From Adineta steineri (Eukaryota; Rotifera; Eurotatoria; Adinetida; Adinetidae): a stretch of DNA of 64,000 bases. Both the position numbers and the translations under genes were made by a program. The stretch covers positions 23,847 to 87,846 of the forward strand of contig CAJNOI010000010.1 of NCBI GenBank assembly GCA_905250115.1, in the 5' to 3' direction. Shown here in pieces: positions 1-12,423 of this stretch (the first letter of the stretch is position 1; every line of letters starts with the position of its first letter). The notes below the pieces were generated by a model that was not told where the DNA came from, searched no databases, and worked only from the letters and a program-made list of their open reading frames with translations.

Positions 1-1078
1 TTAACACTTTTCCATTTGTTAATACAGATACTGCATGTTGATATCGCGTGTAATCTGTTCTACCACTGACTGTCCAAGTGCCTGTTGATAGATTATACAG
101 CTCAGTATGTACACTGCCTATACCGGCGACTAATACTTTTCCATCTGCTAGTATAGATGCTGTGTGCATAGCTCGTCCATAATGCATCTTTCCAGTCTTA
201 GTCCAGCCTAAATAAAAATATTTGAGTATATTCACTCTGAAAAAAGAATTCTTATGAACAAATTTTCAAGATGATCTAATTATGTACGAATATGTTTAGA
301 TTTTATAGAATAAAAAAACTGATATGATAGTAGATATGACATATTTAAAAACGACTGGAACGAGTGAATAACACATCAGTACGATTTATATTTCTTCTAT
401 AGGTTGTCACGTTATTTATCAAAAATGAATGCATTTTGAAGTATATGCAATTTCTGTTAGTGATAAATACTCTAAGGAAACTCTTTCGATGACAATAATG
501 TAGTGAGAAATGAACACATCCATTTTAATTATATAAAGATTTTATACAACAGCTGAAAATATAAGATTTTAAACAATCTGATTGTTTGAATTATATATTT
601 CTATAAAATTAGAAGAATAAAAGATGATTTACATTTTTTCTAAAACCAACTTCAGTCATGTAACTCATGAGAATCATTGGAAACCAGTTCAGATGCTCCG
701 AAGCTTACGAGTAATCTAATACAACATTCGTTCGTTTTTCAGTTTAAATGATTTTGATCAAGTTACACTCACACTCTCAAGCATTATTAAATATAAAGTA
801 ACTGCAGGTATTTAAGTTAAAAGTAATCTTTCGTGAATTTTAAAAACATTAATCTAAGACTTACCTGATAGATAAGTATTGGACATAGTTGTGTCGGTGT
901 TCATTGTCATGATTTGTTGTTTTCTTGGTGCAGCAATGGCGAATGTTAATACCAGAGAGAAAATAACTATAAGATAGTAAAAATAATACAGATACTGATA
1001 ATCGAAAGTCACTGACGATGAGAATTTAATAATATAACTGAAGATATTCGAATTGGATGATTTCATTCTATGATCCAT
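1..1078 (-). CDS. Membrane-anchored kelch-repeat protein, 5' part (3' end beyond window)
   Basis: Two exons on the minus strand: 865-1078 (ATG at 1078) and 1-207, joined by a 657-bp intron with donor CAG|GTAAGT and acceptor TTTAG|GC. Phase is kept: exon 1 has 71 codons plus one base. Exon 1 encodes a short polar head, then a hydrophobic stretch (about residues 27-50) that fits a signal anchor. Exon 2 encodes kelch/galactose-oxidase-like blades with the repeated patterns W-T-x-T-G-x-M and H-T-A-S-I-L-A-D-G-K-V-L-V-A-G. The same G-K-V-L pattern recurs about 50 residues later. Kelch blades make beta-propellers used in protein binding. The intron is much longer than most here. A cleaved signal peptide instead of an anchor is possible. 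The fold is well supported; partner and function are unknown. Confidence 0.72.
765..781 (+). repeat. Half copy of telomere-like hairpin element (C arm)
   Basis: A short C-rich tract, ACACTCACACTCTCAAG, matches the C arm of the hairpin family found elsewhere in the window. No G-rich partner is visible nearby. It lies in the long intron of the kelch gene. Confidence 0.35.
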
Positions 1079-2572
1079 CTATCGTCAATAAGAATCTGTG
1101 AGTCTATAGTTCTTTTTCCAATACGAAATCGAACAAAACTACATTCAATACTATTTTGTGTGCGTAAGAAAATAACAGTAAAGATTTTAGTTATTTATCG
1201 TTTACTCTCAAAATTTCTGCTTGTCTTTCGTAATACGATTCTGTTAAAATTCCAAGCTATATACAGATAAAATCCGTGTCTGAAAGGATTCGCAGGTTGC
1301 TAAACAGTAGTCTACAAGCATACATTTAGACTAGTGGAAACACATTATATTCCATGATATTGAACATTGTGGAATAGGATGACTGCTCAAACTAATGTAT
1401 CTTCAACTTTACACCTCTAACATGGTTCATTATACTCACTGTATAGATGTTTGTTAAGCATCTTGTATTTCACAAGCAAGTTGAATTTAACGAAAAATGA
1501 CTTATTATTTGAAATTATTTCATATATATATATATATATATATATCACTCAGAAGGCACGTACAAGATAAATATTATTATCTTTAATGAAAAAATGTATA
1601 TGTAAGCAAACATATCAGATTTGTCCGCTGGATACATATTAACGTCATATTGCTCTGCTTTAGATTCTGACTTATTCATCTTATTCATCGTTTAACCTAT
1701 TTATTAATGTTATTTTAAGTAGATATTTTGCACAGGTAGAAAGACATAATATCATATTGTTTCATTTTTCAGGTAGATTTTATTTCATTGTTAAAAGAAC
1801 TAACTCACTTTTCTATTTACTTTTTCAGTTAAAATATTTGTTTCTCTTCTCCATTAAATATATTATTTTATCTTTCAAAATGAATCTAACATTTATTTCA
1901 TATCAGAGCTGTATAGGCATAGCTACATTCTTATCTTCCTTTAATAAATTTTACATGTAAATATAAAGATACAAAGAATGGTTAGAATTCTGTCAATATA
2001 ATCTTTGATTTGAGAACTTTTATAATTTCAATCATATATCTCTATTTTTTTGTCGAATTTGAGTATATCTTAGCATATTGTTAAATGTCAATAACAAGAA
2101 ATATTCAAGTGATAAAAATCCAGAAAATGGTTACATAAGAATTGGTAAAAATTATGTTCAATACTCTGTATTTTAAAATTTTTATAGTATATTATTTATC
2201 ATCCGTTATCAACATCTTCCGTTTTTATCGATTTTCTCGTGTACAGATGATGATCTGAGCGTAACACGAAACGTTTCGATAGATTTATTTAAAAGCAAAA
2301 TAAAATAAATATACAATATCGCAGCGAGTTTAACAGATAGCGTTACGTTTTAAATTCGATCTTTGTAATTATCTAGTTCTGAGTTTTATATTCAAAAATG
2401 ATGATTCATCAAATTACTCTACATTTCTGAAAAATTCTATATGCCGACGCTAGTCTTAGAATATCACATTAATCTGAAATTTTTCTTTAAAAAAGCAAAC
2501 TTAGGTTTATTTTCTTGTAACATTTCTATTGTTTATAGAATTATTTGCTAAAAAAACGTGAAATTTTCAAAA
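1079..2572. other. Intergenic, no gene seen
   Basis: AT-rich sequence between the divergent kelch (minus) and TRPA-like (plus) genes. It contains an (AT)n microsatellite at about 1516-1546. Short open frames here show no domain, codon pattern or splice logic. A CG-containing palindromic patch near 2260-2280 (CACGAAACGTTTCG) has no clear meaning. Confidence 0.6.
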
Positions 2573-2641
2573 TGGGTGTGGGTGTGACTGTAGGTTCTAC
2601 ACTCTTCTCACATCCACACCAACACCCACACTCACATCCTC
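2573..2641. repeat. Telomere-like inverted repeat (hairpin element)
   Basis: G arm GGGTGTGGGTGTGA at 2573-2587, a loop of about 20 nt, then a longer C arm (2607-2640) with CACATCC, CACACC and CACCCACAC blocks. It lies about 420 bp upstream of the first likely TRPA start codon. It is one of about 16 related copies. Confidence 0.8.
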
Positions 2642-3057
2642 AGCGTATGAGACCATAAAAAGTGTGCACGTAGACGAGGAATGAGTCCATCCATGCACGT
2701 TTACTTTTGAATAGAGAGTGATTGTGCGAAATATCATTGCTGACAATGAAAACCAACCCTCACGATGCTTTGTATGTGGTATGACGTGTTTTTCGTTACT
2801 ATAGCCACTCCTTTACTTGTAAACAGAGTACAGTCCTTTTTTCTTTTCTCCGAATGTTGCCAACTTGCAATCTTGCATCAACAATATGCCTGTACAAATA
2901 AGAAAATAATTGCAAAAGCAAGTTTTTTTTATTCTGTTCTCTATTAGGCTTCCATAATCAAGTTTTTTTTTTGAAACTGAAAATTTTACGATCATTCTGT
3001 TTTACTTTGTTTGTCGTATTCATAATAATTCTCGCTATCCGAATCGGACTGAACAAA

Positions 3058-6000
3058 ATGGTATCAAATTTAATACCTACAGAAATCAATATTGATATGT
3101 CTCAAATGCAGTACAACGACGAGGAAGATATGGGTAAAACGGCCCATCACAATATCACTGTGGAACTGAAAGAGGTAAAAACATTATGAACCACTCTATC
3201 TAAGTCAGGTTAGACCAAAAAAGAAAAATACTCCCACATTCACACCCACCCTCTAGATGCTTGGGATAATTAAAGAATCAATTACTAATGTTTAGATTGC
3301 ATGTTCTCCAATCCCAACCAACATCTGTTCTCATGGAATAGAACATTTCCGGAAACTTACCGAGAAAAAGAAGTATAACAGAGAAGAATACATTAAAAGC
3401 GTGAACAAATCGATAGTACATCATAATTACAATAGTGAAGAACTCGAAGATATCGTCGAGAAGCTAGAAGCATCTCGTGGTTATGACTCAGAACGTATAA
3501 AAAAACGTCTGGAAAAAATAGGACAACATCATGGCTATAACAAATCACAAATGACGAAAATGTTGGAGAAACTCAACGAAGCAGATCTGTATGCGATACT
3601 ACACTATGCAACTACTTTCAACAACGTTCCCTTCTGTAAAATTATCATCGAAGATTATGGTTGCTGTAAGTTACTTTACCTCTCTTTGTTTAAATACTTT
3701 GCATCAATTTTGTTCTTAAGACGTCAATTTGGTTGGTTGGGACGGCGAAACTCCGTTGCATATTGCTGCTCGCTTAACCGATATCAATAAGCCAGATCAA
3801 ACTGTTAGTAAAACATATTATTAAATTCATTTTTATAGCTAAAAACATGCACGATGAAATCTTTTTTCTAGGCGGACTCTTCTATTTTACTGTACCTGTT
3901 AAGTCAAAAGAAGATCAACATAAATATTCAAGACAGTGAAGGACGAACACCATTACATCTTGCTATCATGTACAACTGTTATCATAATACACAATATCTT
4001 ATATCGGCTGGCGTTAAACGTGACGTAAGTTATTCTTCGAAGAAGCCTTTCTCTATTTTATACTTTCAACGGCTTATAGTAAATTATTTTGCTTAGGTTG
4101 GTGATATTCAAAAGGCCACTCCTCTCCATTACGCTTGTCGTTTTCATCAGAATACTGATACAATTGGATTGTTCTTAGATGAACCGGAATTATTCGAATG
4201 TAAAACAGGAAATAACAAGAGACCTATTGATACCGCAGCCGAATATGGCAATCTCGATATTCTCCAACATCTTTTTGAAACTCAACAAATCAAACAGCCC
4301 GATGCTACGAAAGGTACAGCAGAACTAATCAACGCCGCTGTTTGCCATCAGGAAAATACAGCTCTATCCTTTTTGAAAAGACAACAGGACCATGTACGTC
4401 ATCATCTCAATACACTACATTTGGCTTGTCGTCAATTACATGGACATAAAATGGTTTCTCACCTTATAAATAGAGCAAGTATAATGTATCAAGATAGACA
4501 AACTGGCTGTAGCCCGTTAATGGTTGCTGTTCAACATAAGCAAATTAAATGTGTGCAAGAATTACTTAGTGATAAAGCTTGTACGAAGGAAGCAATTGAA
4601 TTAGTTAGTTCCGTTACTTTACGCACTGTATTTCATATTTGTGCAGAAGTCAATAAAAAAGAAATAACAACGGAACTATGTCAATCTCGTTATTTGTCCA
4701 TTTTACTGGTACTCGCTGCCGATATATCGGGTGACACACCTCTTCATATTTGTGCTAAAGTTGGCAATGCGCACATGAGTCAAATATTGCTAGATTATAT
4801 CAAAAACATCTCTTCTCCCGTGGAGACTATTTCAAACACAACACAATATCGAAGTATGACTAATCTAGATACTAATGGTCAAGTGCCATCGAAACCATCA
4901 GCTAGCAAAACGACCACTACTAATAAGCAAATGTCCACAAATAAACACGTTTACAAAATTCTGAACAAAAAGAATAAGGACAAACACACACCACTTCATG
5001 TAGCTATTTATAACGAAAATCTGAATGTTATTCACGAAATACTCGAGTATTCTGATCCATCAGTGATCAATGCATGCGACGATCAGAAGCGCACAAGTTT
5101 GCATATGGCTGCAGAAAAAGGTCATGTTGATATTATCAAGGAACTTATTCAACATCAAGCTAATGTTAATGCGTGTGACATAAATGACTGCACACCATTG
5201 CATGATGCAGCACGATCTAGTATTCATCAGAATGATAACAAGGAACGAGCCGAATGCATTGAAAGTCTCGTGAATGAAGGCGAGGCCGATATCAACGCTA
5301 TAAATATTCGCCGAGAGACACCTTTGCATATTGCATCCGAGTATGGTTCGAAGAAATTGATCAAACGTTTGCGCAAACTTGGCGCCGATCTTTTTGCAAC
5401 CAATGTTCAAGGTTACAACTGTCTCGAAGTGGCCATCGAGCAAAACAACGAAGAAGTTGTACGATATTTCATTGATGACGAAAGTGGGTTCGATTTAATG
5501 CGCAACGCACAGACTCACGAAAAAAAAAGCAGTTGGCGTTCCAAGTTATTCGGTATCCAATGTGAAGTCGATACGCCAATGCGCAAACTCATTCGTGAGA
5601 TGCCTAAAATGGCTTTGCTCATGCTCAACAAATGTTCAATCATGGTTGGTGATAGTGGAACAAACGTACATAAAATAATTTTCGTTTATGAATTTCTGGA
5701 AGATCAATACACTATCAATGATTGGGAGGAAGATAACTTTGGCGTTCAGAAAAAATCAGAAGAATTGATGAGTGCATTATATACTACCAATAAGGTCGAT
5801 CTCGTAAGACATCACCCATTGTTCATGATGGAATCTTGCGAAATTCCTGATCTCATGTCACATCCACTTAGTATGTATCTTGTGAAGCAAAAATTTTACA
5901 ATTTTGGCGTCTTCATCTTCGGTATTTTTATCTTGTTATATATTACTTATCTCTCTTTACTCACAACAATCATACTGCGCACACAAGATCCAGCAACATA

Positions 6001-7348
6001 TTATAATCTAACCAATTTTCCCAATTTCGATGACTCATTGTGCTATAATGTTGCACAAGTACTAAATCAAGGATTACCAGGTATAGGCGGCATAAAAACA
6101 ACGGCTGACTATATATTGAAATATGTTCTGTGCGTTGTTATCTGGTTACATATTGCAAAAAATATTGCAATAATCATTGAAATAATACAGATTAGTTTTA
6201 GAAAAACTTGGAACTATTGGACGGAAATGGCTGCAGTAGCATTGAGCTTCGCATTTGTCTATGATCAAAACTATCAAATGAATCTGACTTTTCGTTGTCC
6301 ATATCAATGGCAATATGGTGCACTCTCTCTACTTCTTAGTTGGTTGTGTCTACTCCATTATATACAATTCATGCCTATGATAGGCATCTATGTTTCTATG
6401 CTTTGGGTTATCTGCAAGAAATTTATGAAGTTTTTGATTGTATTGATTATTTTGATAAGCGGATTCGCATTAACATTTTATATGATCTTTGGTAATTTCG
6501 CCGTATTCAGTAATGTTGGTTTTTCCTACATTAAAACAGGTATGTTCGAATAATTCTCTTGAACCTTTATTTATTTTTTTTTGTCTTATCGAATTTCTAT
6601 TGTAGCACTCATGTTAACCGGAGACATGACTTATGAAGATCAGATGTACAATAGTAGTACAGTAGCCTATTACAAGTTGGGTCATCTCATTTATATAATG
6701 TTTGCTGTATTAATGAGTATTTTGGTGACAAATCTTCTTATTGGTAAGAAAGACTAAAGTATAAGTGACGAGACAATAATTTATCGTCTCAATGATTAAG
6801 TATAGATCAGAATCTGATAGATAGCCAAAACTTTGTCCTGCTCAGCTCCATAGTTCATGTTCTTTTTTAATGAGTAATTAGTTAAAAGCCGTAGAGAAAA
6901 ACAACAAGCCATTGAAGTTATAGTGTTAACGATTGATTGAATAATTGTTTAACGCCATATTTTCTTTTATGTAGGATTGGCAGTGGGCGATATTCCACCA
7001 CTAATGAAACAAGCTGCAGATGAACGTAACAGATTATTTTTTGAGCTCGTTGCCAATTTCGAGATTTTCCGTTATCAGATAACATCGTTCTTCCGTTGCA
7101 ATAAATCAAACGATACAATGAACTATAATTTTCAAGATTTGAACGACAAGAGCAACTTTCAACGACTTATACATTGGATGTCGAAATTCTTCTTGGGTTC
7201 GGCAAATAAAAATGATGAATCAGATTCCGATGCTAACGAGCAAATCGAACAACAGACTTTAGTGCTGAGAACTCTTAGAAAACAAATGCAAGTTTTAGTT
7301 GAAAAGACTAAAACTTCATCTACGAATAATGATGACGACAGTGATTGA
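3058..7348 (+). CDS. TRPA-type ankyrin-repeat cation channel
   Basis: Seven exons: 3058-3174, 3296-3665, 3721-3803, 3872-4024, 4097-6539, 6606-6743, 6975-7348. They sum to 3678 nt (1225 aa) with every phase matching. The N-terminal half holds many ankyrin repeats (TPLHIAAR, TPLHLAI, TPLHYACR, TPLHVAI, TPLHDAAR, TPLHIASE). Six membrane segments follow, S1 beginning FGVFIFGIFILLYITY. A pore loop carries LTGDMTYED, S6 ends VTNLLIGLAVGDI as in TRPA channels, and an acidic coiled-coil-like tail closes the protein. Length is close to TRPA1 (about 1100-1200 aa). The family forms non-selective calcium-permeable channels for chemical or thermal sensing; the ligand cannot be read here. The start is the weak point: 3058 is the first in-frame ATG, but an open hydrophobic stretch just upstream (about 2950-3057) could belong to another exon. 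AATAAA signals follow the stop at 7437 and 7462. Confidence 0.9.
3231..3258. repeat. Half copy of telomere-like hairpin element in TRPA intron 1
   Basis: C-rich tract with CCCACATTCACACCCACCCTC at 3232-3252, followed by TAGAT, inside the first intron of the channel gene. It resembles the C arm plus the terminal ...CCCTCAAGAT of other copies. No G arm is visible. Confidence 0.5.
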
Positions 7349-7474
7349 TAAACGATCGTATACAATTGAACAAATGACTACGAACGAAAAAAACACACAC
7401 TTTTAAAATGTTCTAGATCTTTAATTACTTTTTTGAAATAAACATGATATAAAATTATGAGAATAAAATACAAT

Positions 7475-7547
7475 GAGGGTGGGTGTGGGTGTGGGTGTTG
7501 ATGATGATATAATTCGAGAAGCGATTACAACACTCATATTCATATCT
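7475..7547. repeat. Telomere-like hairpin element downstream of TRPA gene
   Basis: G arm of about four TGTGGG-type units at 7475-7500, starting 127 bp after the TRPA stop and directly after AATAAA at 7462. The C arm (about 7527-7547, ACAACACTCATATTCATATC) is degenerate. Confidence 0.75.
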
Positions 7548-7929
7548 ATACCGATTGAATGAATCTTACCAATAGCGGATACAATACAAAAACATGAATT
7601 TTTCTATGTTCTATCAAAACAAGCATATTATAGTATAATAGAAGGTCATCTTTGATTTTCAGCATTTATACATGTTCAACGATGTAATTTCTTTTTTTTA
7701 CCGTTAATTAAATAAAAATTATCTTAATAGAATTAGATTAGTATTAGAATAATTGTTGAAATGCTTTCGACGAATATGAACTCGACAATCATATAAACAA
7801 CAATCAATACAACCGTTCGTTAAAATCTTTTCATTTTTCATATTTATTTGTTTTCTTTAGTATAAAATCAAATAGAAACAAATGATCACGATTGATGTTT
7901 TGTTGGTGGTGTTTATTTTTTGCTTATAG
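7548..7929. other. Intergenic, no gene seen
   Basis: AT-rich spacer between the TRPA gene and the polycystin remnant. It may hold decayed upstream exons of the latter, but I cannot recognise any. Confidence 0.5.
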
Positions 7930-9267
7930 TTTATCATTTCTGATTTAAATGATAATGAAGAATATATACATTCAAGAGAATCTCTATCTACTTATCGTTC
8001 ACAAATTTGTAATGATCGTTTGAATGAAGGTGAATTAGCGTGGGCTCATGATCAATAGCTGAAAGAAATTCTATTTCTATTTTCTAATATTGATATATCT
8101 TATTACTTATATTTCAAGTTAATCATTTCCGAAAAATTTTTTTAAATACAAACCAAATCGATAATGATTATACGAAAGTAAGAGTTATTTATTATTCATT
8201 TTCATATAATATGATATTCAATGATTAGATTTCTACAATTGATCAATATTGAAATTGATTAGAAAATAGTTTCATTTCAAATATTCGTGATCAACAATGG
8301 TATAATTATGTATAAAAACAAGTTTATATCAAACACAACTAGTATTGAAATGTAACCAAGATTATAGTTTATTTAATCAAGAAAAAATTTTTCTCATAAA
8401 TCTGGATGGATAGATCAAACAACACAATATTATCCAATTCTTCAATTAACTTTATATAATCCAAATGTTGTATTATTTACTTTTCTTGTTGAATTTTATC
8501 AACAAGTAGTTTAATTCTACAATACTGTTTTGGCCCGTTAGTTTGTCAAGGTTAGACTGTATTCTTATGCATAAACTTAATCTTCTTTTGCTTCTAGTTT
8601 TCACATTAACATTTCAATCGTTTTTGGTCTTATATTGATGTTGGTAATTGTTTTAAAGAAACAAATGGATATATATATGATATTCTAACTTATTTACTTG
8701 GTTTTTGTTGTTTTTTTGGTACTTTGAATTTCTTCGCTTATGTCGATTTCATCAACGTTTATCATTATTTACTGAAACATTTCAATGTGCAAAAAAAAGA
8801 TTTCTTTTCATTTATTATTATATTTTTCTTTGTATTTATGGCTTTTCTAAGACTCTTTTATCTATTATTTGTGAAGAAAATTTGGAGTTGTTCAACATTA
8901 TTACATACAGCACGAATGTTTTTTGAAATGATGTCACTGAAATTTCATGCATATAAATTAACAAATGCTGTACCAATTCTTGATCCAATTTGTTTTGGTT
9001 TATTCTTCTTATTTATTGTATTGATCTGTATAAGTATGTTTATTACTATTATTAGTGACAGTTTTCGTATCGTTTGCAATAATACAAAAGTTAATTACAA
9101 TGAAGATCAGACAACTTTCGAATTTATTCTTCGTTATATTTAGGATGGGAAACATTACATGATGTAGAATCCTTTGAGCTCAGCTACGAACAATTGCGTG
9201 AAAAATATTCCAATCCATTTGAACATTTTCCTGATAAAATAAATCACTTATTAAATGCACTCAATTG
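7930..9267 (+). pseudogene. Polycystin-like (PKD family) channel, degraded
   Basis: Pieces line up in order with a polycystin channel but in shifting frames. At 7930-8057 is a fragment with SRESLSTYRSQIC. At about 8365-8511 is a TOP-domain-like piece with SGWIDQTTQYYPILQLTLYN, ended by a stop after VEFYQQVV. At about 8614-9142 is FWSYIDVG through the S4-S5 region, S5, a pore region and S6 (FLFIVLICISMFITIISDSF). At about 9145-9267 is a tail beginning WETLHDVES in another frame. Several frame changes and stops (8056, 8511, 9140) have no matching splice sites. Intact family members are calcium-permeable membrane channels, often ciliary. It lies head-to-tail after the TRPA gene. A heavily spliced working gene with unusual introns is less likely. 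Confidence 0.65.
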
Positions 9268-9781
9268 AGTAAGTTTAATTTATAAATAATGTTTATACTT
9301 ATTATTCTTTTTAATTAGCTTCACATAAGTCAATAAAATCATATAAAATGATAATCAATAGTAATATATAACTCTTCATACAGTATGTGTTTTTTTTGTA
9401 TTGTAATGTATTTATGTGCTTAAATAAAATTCTTTAAATTTAAATCATATCGATAGCTTTGAAAATGAAATATTGATTTTATTTCTTGTTGAAATCGAAC
9501 TGAATTTATTATTCGTGCAAATATATTGGATATTTTTCGACATTATTAACTTTTATACATATTTGAAAATATTTTTATTATATCTTTAATATATTAGCAT
9601 AAAAAATAAAAGCTTTATAATTTTCTATTAGTTATATTTTTTTAAATTACTCCCATTGATGTAATTATTTTTCCATCAATAAATTATACTTGAGCCTGTG
9701 TTATAACTTAGTTAGTTAATTCTTTTCCATCCATCGCCGAACAAGTTTTAATATAAATTTTTCTAATGCATTTAAATGGTG
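9268..9781. other. Intergenic, no gene seen
   Basis: Very AT-rich, with several AATAAA hexamers at about 9333-9430. No supported coding or RNA feature. Confidence 0.5.
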
Positions 9782-10166
9782 TTAAAAAAACGAAACGATA
9801 GAATTTTTTCCAAAAAATACTGAATAAAAATAATCAAGTAAATTTAATTTACTAACATAACGACTAATTAATAAAAGAATTACTGTAAATGTATGTAGTA
9901 TACGACATAGATCTTCTGATATATCTTCACCTGTATTAAGTAATCTTATTGTAAATGTTGAATTTAATTGTTTATCTATTAATAATGATGGGTACATTTG
10001 TAGAATATGATTAAATTGTTCATATAATATTAATAAGTAATTATCAATAATAAAATTTTTTGGTAATAATATTCAAATTAACGATTTATCAGCAAGATTT
10101 ATTTGACAACATAATAAAGAAAATAATAGCCAACAAATACAAATAGCTTTTTTTCGACTACCTAAA
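9782..10166 (-). pseudogene. Unrecognised membrane-type ORF remnant
   Basis: On the minus strand a frame opens after an acceptor-like TTTATTTAG at about 10166. It encodes a hydrophobic start (AICICWLLFSLLCCQ) and runs for about 125 codons with one in-frame TGA near residue 29. Downstream is the stretch TIRLLNTGEDISEDLCRILH, then another hydrophobic segment. Codon use resembles the neighbouring genes, which suggests decay of a real gene. I do not recognise the family, and a chance frame cannot be excluded. Confidence 0.3.
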
Positions 10167-11338
10167 TAAAAAACATTTTTAATTAAATTGTTATCAAAAA
10201 GTAATAAAATATAATTTTAAAGTTTTTGTAAGCAGATCGAAAAATTTGATATCGATAGCTTTTGCATCTTTTCTTTTTTCTTTCTTCTGTTTCGTTTGAG
10301 CACGTGTAACCTATAGTAAGAAATATATACATTAAGCCATGCTTGATTGCTTTCATTAGTAACTCGCAGCAGTAGACGTCCTCCGAAAACGAAGACATAT
10401 GCGACTGCGACTGAAAGCGATAGGAAAGACTAACAGAACGATAGCACAGCATATTTAAGCTTAAATACATAATGAGACGTTGCTCATGTTTATTGTAAAT
10501 ATTTGGTATAATTCGAAATAAGACAAATAGTTTATATTATCACCGTTTATTTTTATTGTAATAAAGATTCATGAAAAAATGAAAAAAAAATAAAAAAATA
10601 AAAAGGTAAAATGTTAAAGAATATAAAAAAAAGAGAAATAGTTGGTTATATGAAGAGAATGAAAACTAATTGAGAAATATTAAAAAAGAAAAAACTATGT
10701 AATAGATAATGTCTGATATTGATAATAATGATAGTCGATTAAAAAGTTCGAGTGTAGGTGTAATGTGCGTCGGTGCCATGCATTCTAAAAAGAAAACAAG
10801 TTAGTTCAATGTCATGAAGTGTTGCAAATGATAATCTCAAAGAAGAATGTACAAATGACGAGACAAAATATCAGAACGTGTCTCAATCAGTTATTACAGA
10901 CAGAATTTTGATACAACATACCTGCTTATTTTTAAAGACTCTATTCAAATATTCTTCTCATGTCGAGGAAATGATTGAACTCATCTATAAAGGGCGTCCA
11001 GTAGAGAGTAATATTTTTTCTATCTTTCAACGCATCTAAATGCGTTTGCTTTCTTCTTTTGAAAAAAGACCCTTTTCTTCTTGCAAATTCGTGCTATGTC
11101 ACCATCAAGTTCATATGATGCTTAGCTCTTCCTAGTGACATACGAATTTTAAAATTGTGCATTGAACAACGCTGGATCAGAAGACATTTAATTGTAAATG
11201 TAAATACCTCAGCAAATGAATCATATTGGCTTATGAATATATCAGATGTATCCCTGTTTTGGTAAGAGAATATAATATCACGTAAATGAATAATTGTTAC
11301 AGGAAATCTCTCTCTGAAAAAGATGTTATTTCTATTTG
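10167..11338. other. Intergenic, no gene seen
   Basis: Poly-A-rich stretch around 10555-10700 and otherwise mixed AT-rich DNA. Open frames on the minus strand at 10183-10470 and 11094-11384 show no recognisable domain, and the second runs through a hairpin element. Confidence 0.5.
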
Positions 11339-11399
11339 TGAGTGTCGGTGTGGGTGTGATGGAAAGCAGAAGAATAACACCCACACCCGAGCCCTCGAG
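11339..11399. repeat. Telomere-like hairpin element
   Basis: G arm GAGTGTCGGTGTGGGTGTG at 11340-11358, a loop of about 17 nt, and C arm AACACCCACACCCGAGCCCTC at 11375-11395. No identified gene lies within 2 kb on either side. Confidence 0.8.
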
Positions 11400-11599
11400 A
11401 CTATTTTCCAGCTATATCAGTCTCAGTCTATCGATATGCCATTGTCAGATCAGCCAAATTTTGTATCTAGTCATTCTATCTCGAAATTTAACAAATTGAA
11501 GAAAGAGATAGGAACCGATTAAGACTAAAATAACTGAAAATAGTCTCAGCTATCTCTCAAATAACTTCACTTATGCAACTATATGTGCTCCTCTAGAAT

Positions 11600-11880
11600 T
11601 CCATGAATATTAGGAAAAAAACGTGTAAAACGCGTTAAAAACGTTAAACAATACTAAAATTGTAAAGAACGCGCATTTTAACGTGTTACGAACACTCAAC
11701 AATATTTAACATCGTAAAAATGTGTCGTAACATATAAGAAACATAACACCGTAGTTTTGTATGCTGTTACAAGTTATAACGCGTTAAAATTGAGAATTAC
11801 TAAAAAATCTATAGAAACCACCAAACCGTTCGTAAAACATTAAAATGTGTGATTTTAACGAACTGGAGTTGTGTTTGATA
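11600..11880. other. CG-dinucleotide palindrome-rich patch
   Basis: AACGCGTTAAAA occurs at 11629-11640 and again at 11778-11789. ACGTGTAAAA, AACGTTAAAC and TTTTAACGTG variants lie between. An inverted pair GTTCGTAAAA (11828-11837) / TTTTAACGAAC (11853-11863) lies at the right end. It looks like a degenerate repeat based on (T)AACG(C)GTTA, unlike the flanking sequence. Function unknown. Confidence 0.4.
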
Positions 11881-12230
11881 TTTACACGTTTTTATGCGTT
11901 CTCTTATTAATTTTCACTACCTGGGTAGAAGCACCGCACATTATTTTGACTCGCTATGGAGACGAGCCAAGGTTTGTATAATATGATCTGATTCGATGTT
12001 CCTGCCCATGATTTTCAGAATAACGGTATGATACATTCTTCTAATACTGCTGACTTATTAGATGTTTCTAGTGAAAATGAGAGTCAGAAAGCTTACATAC
12101 ATATATAGAGATAAAAACTCTGTGAAGAAAATACAGATGACAGCAATCAATTTCGCTTTTATCGACAACACATCAGCTGGCGAGGGAAAGCCATTCAGTC
12201 AGGTAGAAAACCTCATTATTTATAGATCCA

Positions 12231-12295
12231 GTTGTAGGTGTGAGTGAGAAAGCAGTGTGGGTCCGTCGTAGCGACCGCATCCACACCCTCTCAAG
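12231..12295. repeat. Telomere-like hairpin element with an inner quasi-palindrome
   Basis: Outer G-rich part GTTGTAGGTGTGAGTG (from 12231) and C arm GCATCCACACCCTCTCAAG (12277-12295). The centre, 12255-12285, is itself near-palindromic: GTGTGGGT...GTCG...CGAC...ATCCACAC. Confidence 0.6.
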
Positions 12296-12423
12296 TTACT
12301 CGCTGTGTAATGCTCTACTGCTATCTTATTTTTCACCTTAAAGCATACTTACTCAAACTACTCCGCACATTTCGACATACTAAATGAATCATACCATACC
12401 GACATACAACTATAATGAACAAA

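Noticed and set aside
5060-5443. 127-codon minus-strand frame inside the TRPA exon
   Set aside because: Shadow of the ankyrin-repeat coding strand.
10183-10470. 95-codon minus-strand frame
   Set aside because: No recognisable domain, Lys/Ser-rich low-complexity centre, no support for a start.
11094-11522. Overlapping frames on both strands around 11.1-11.5 kb
   Set aside because: Both read through a hairpin element; no domain.
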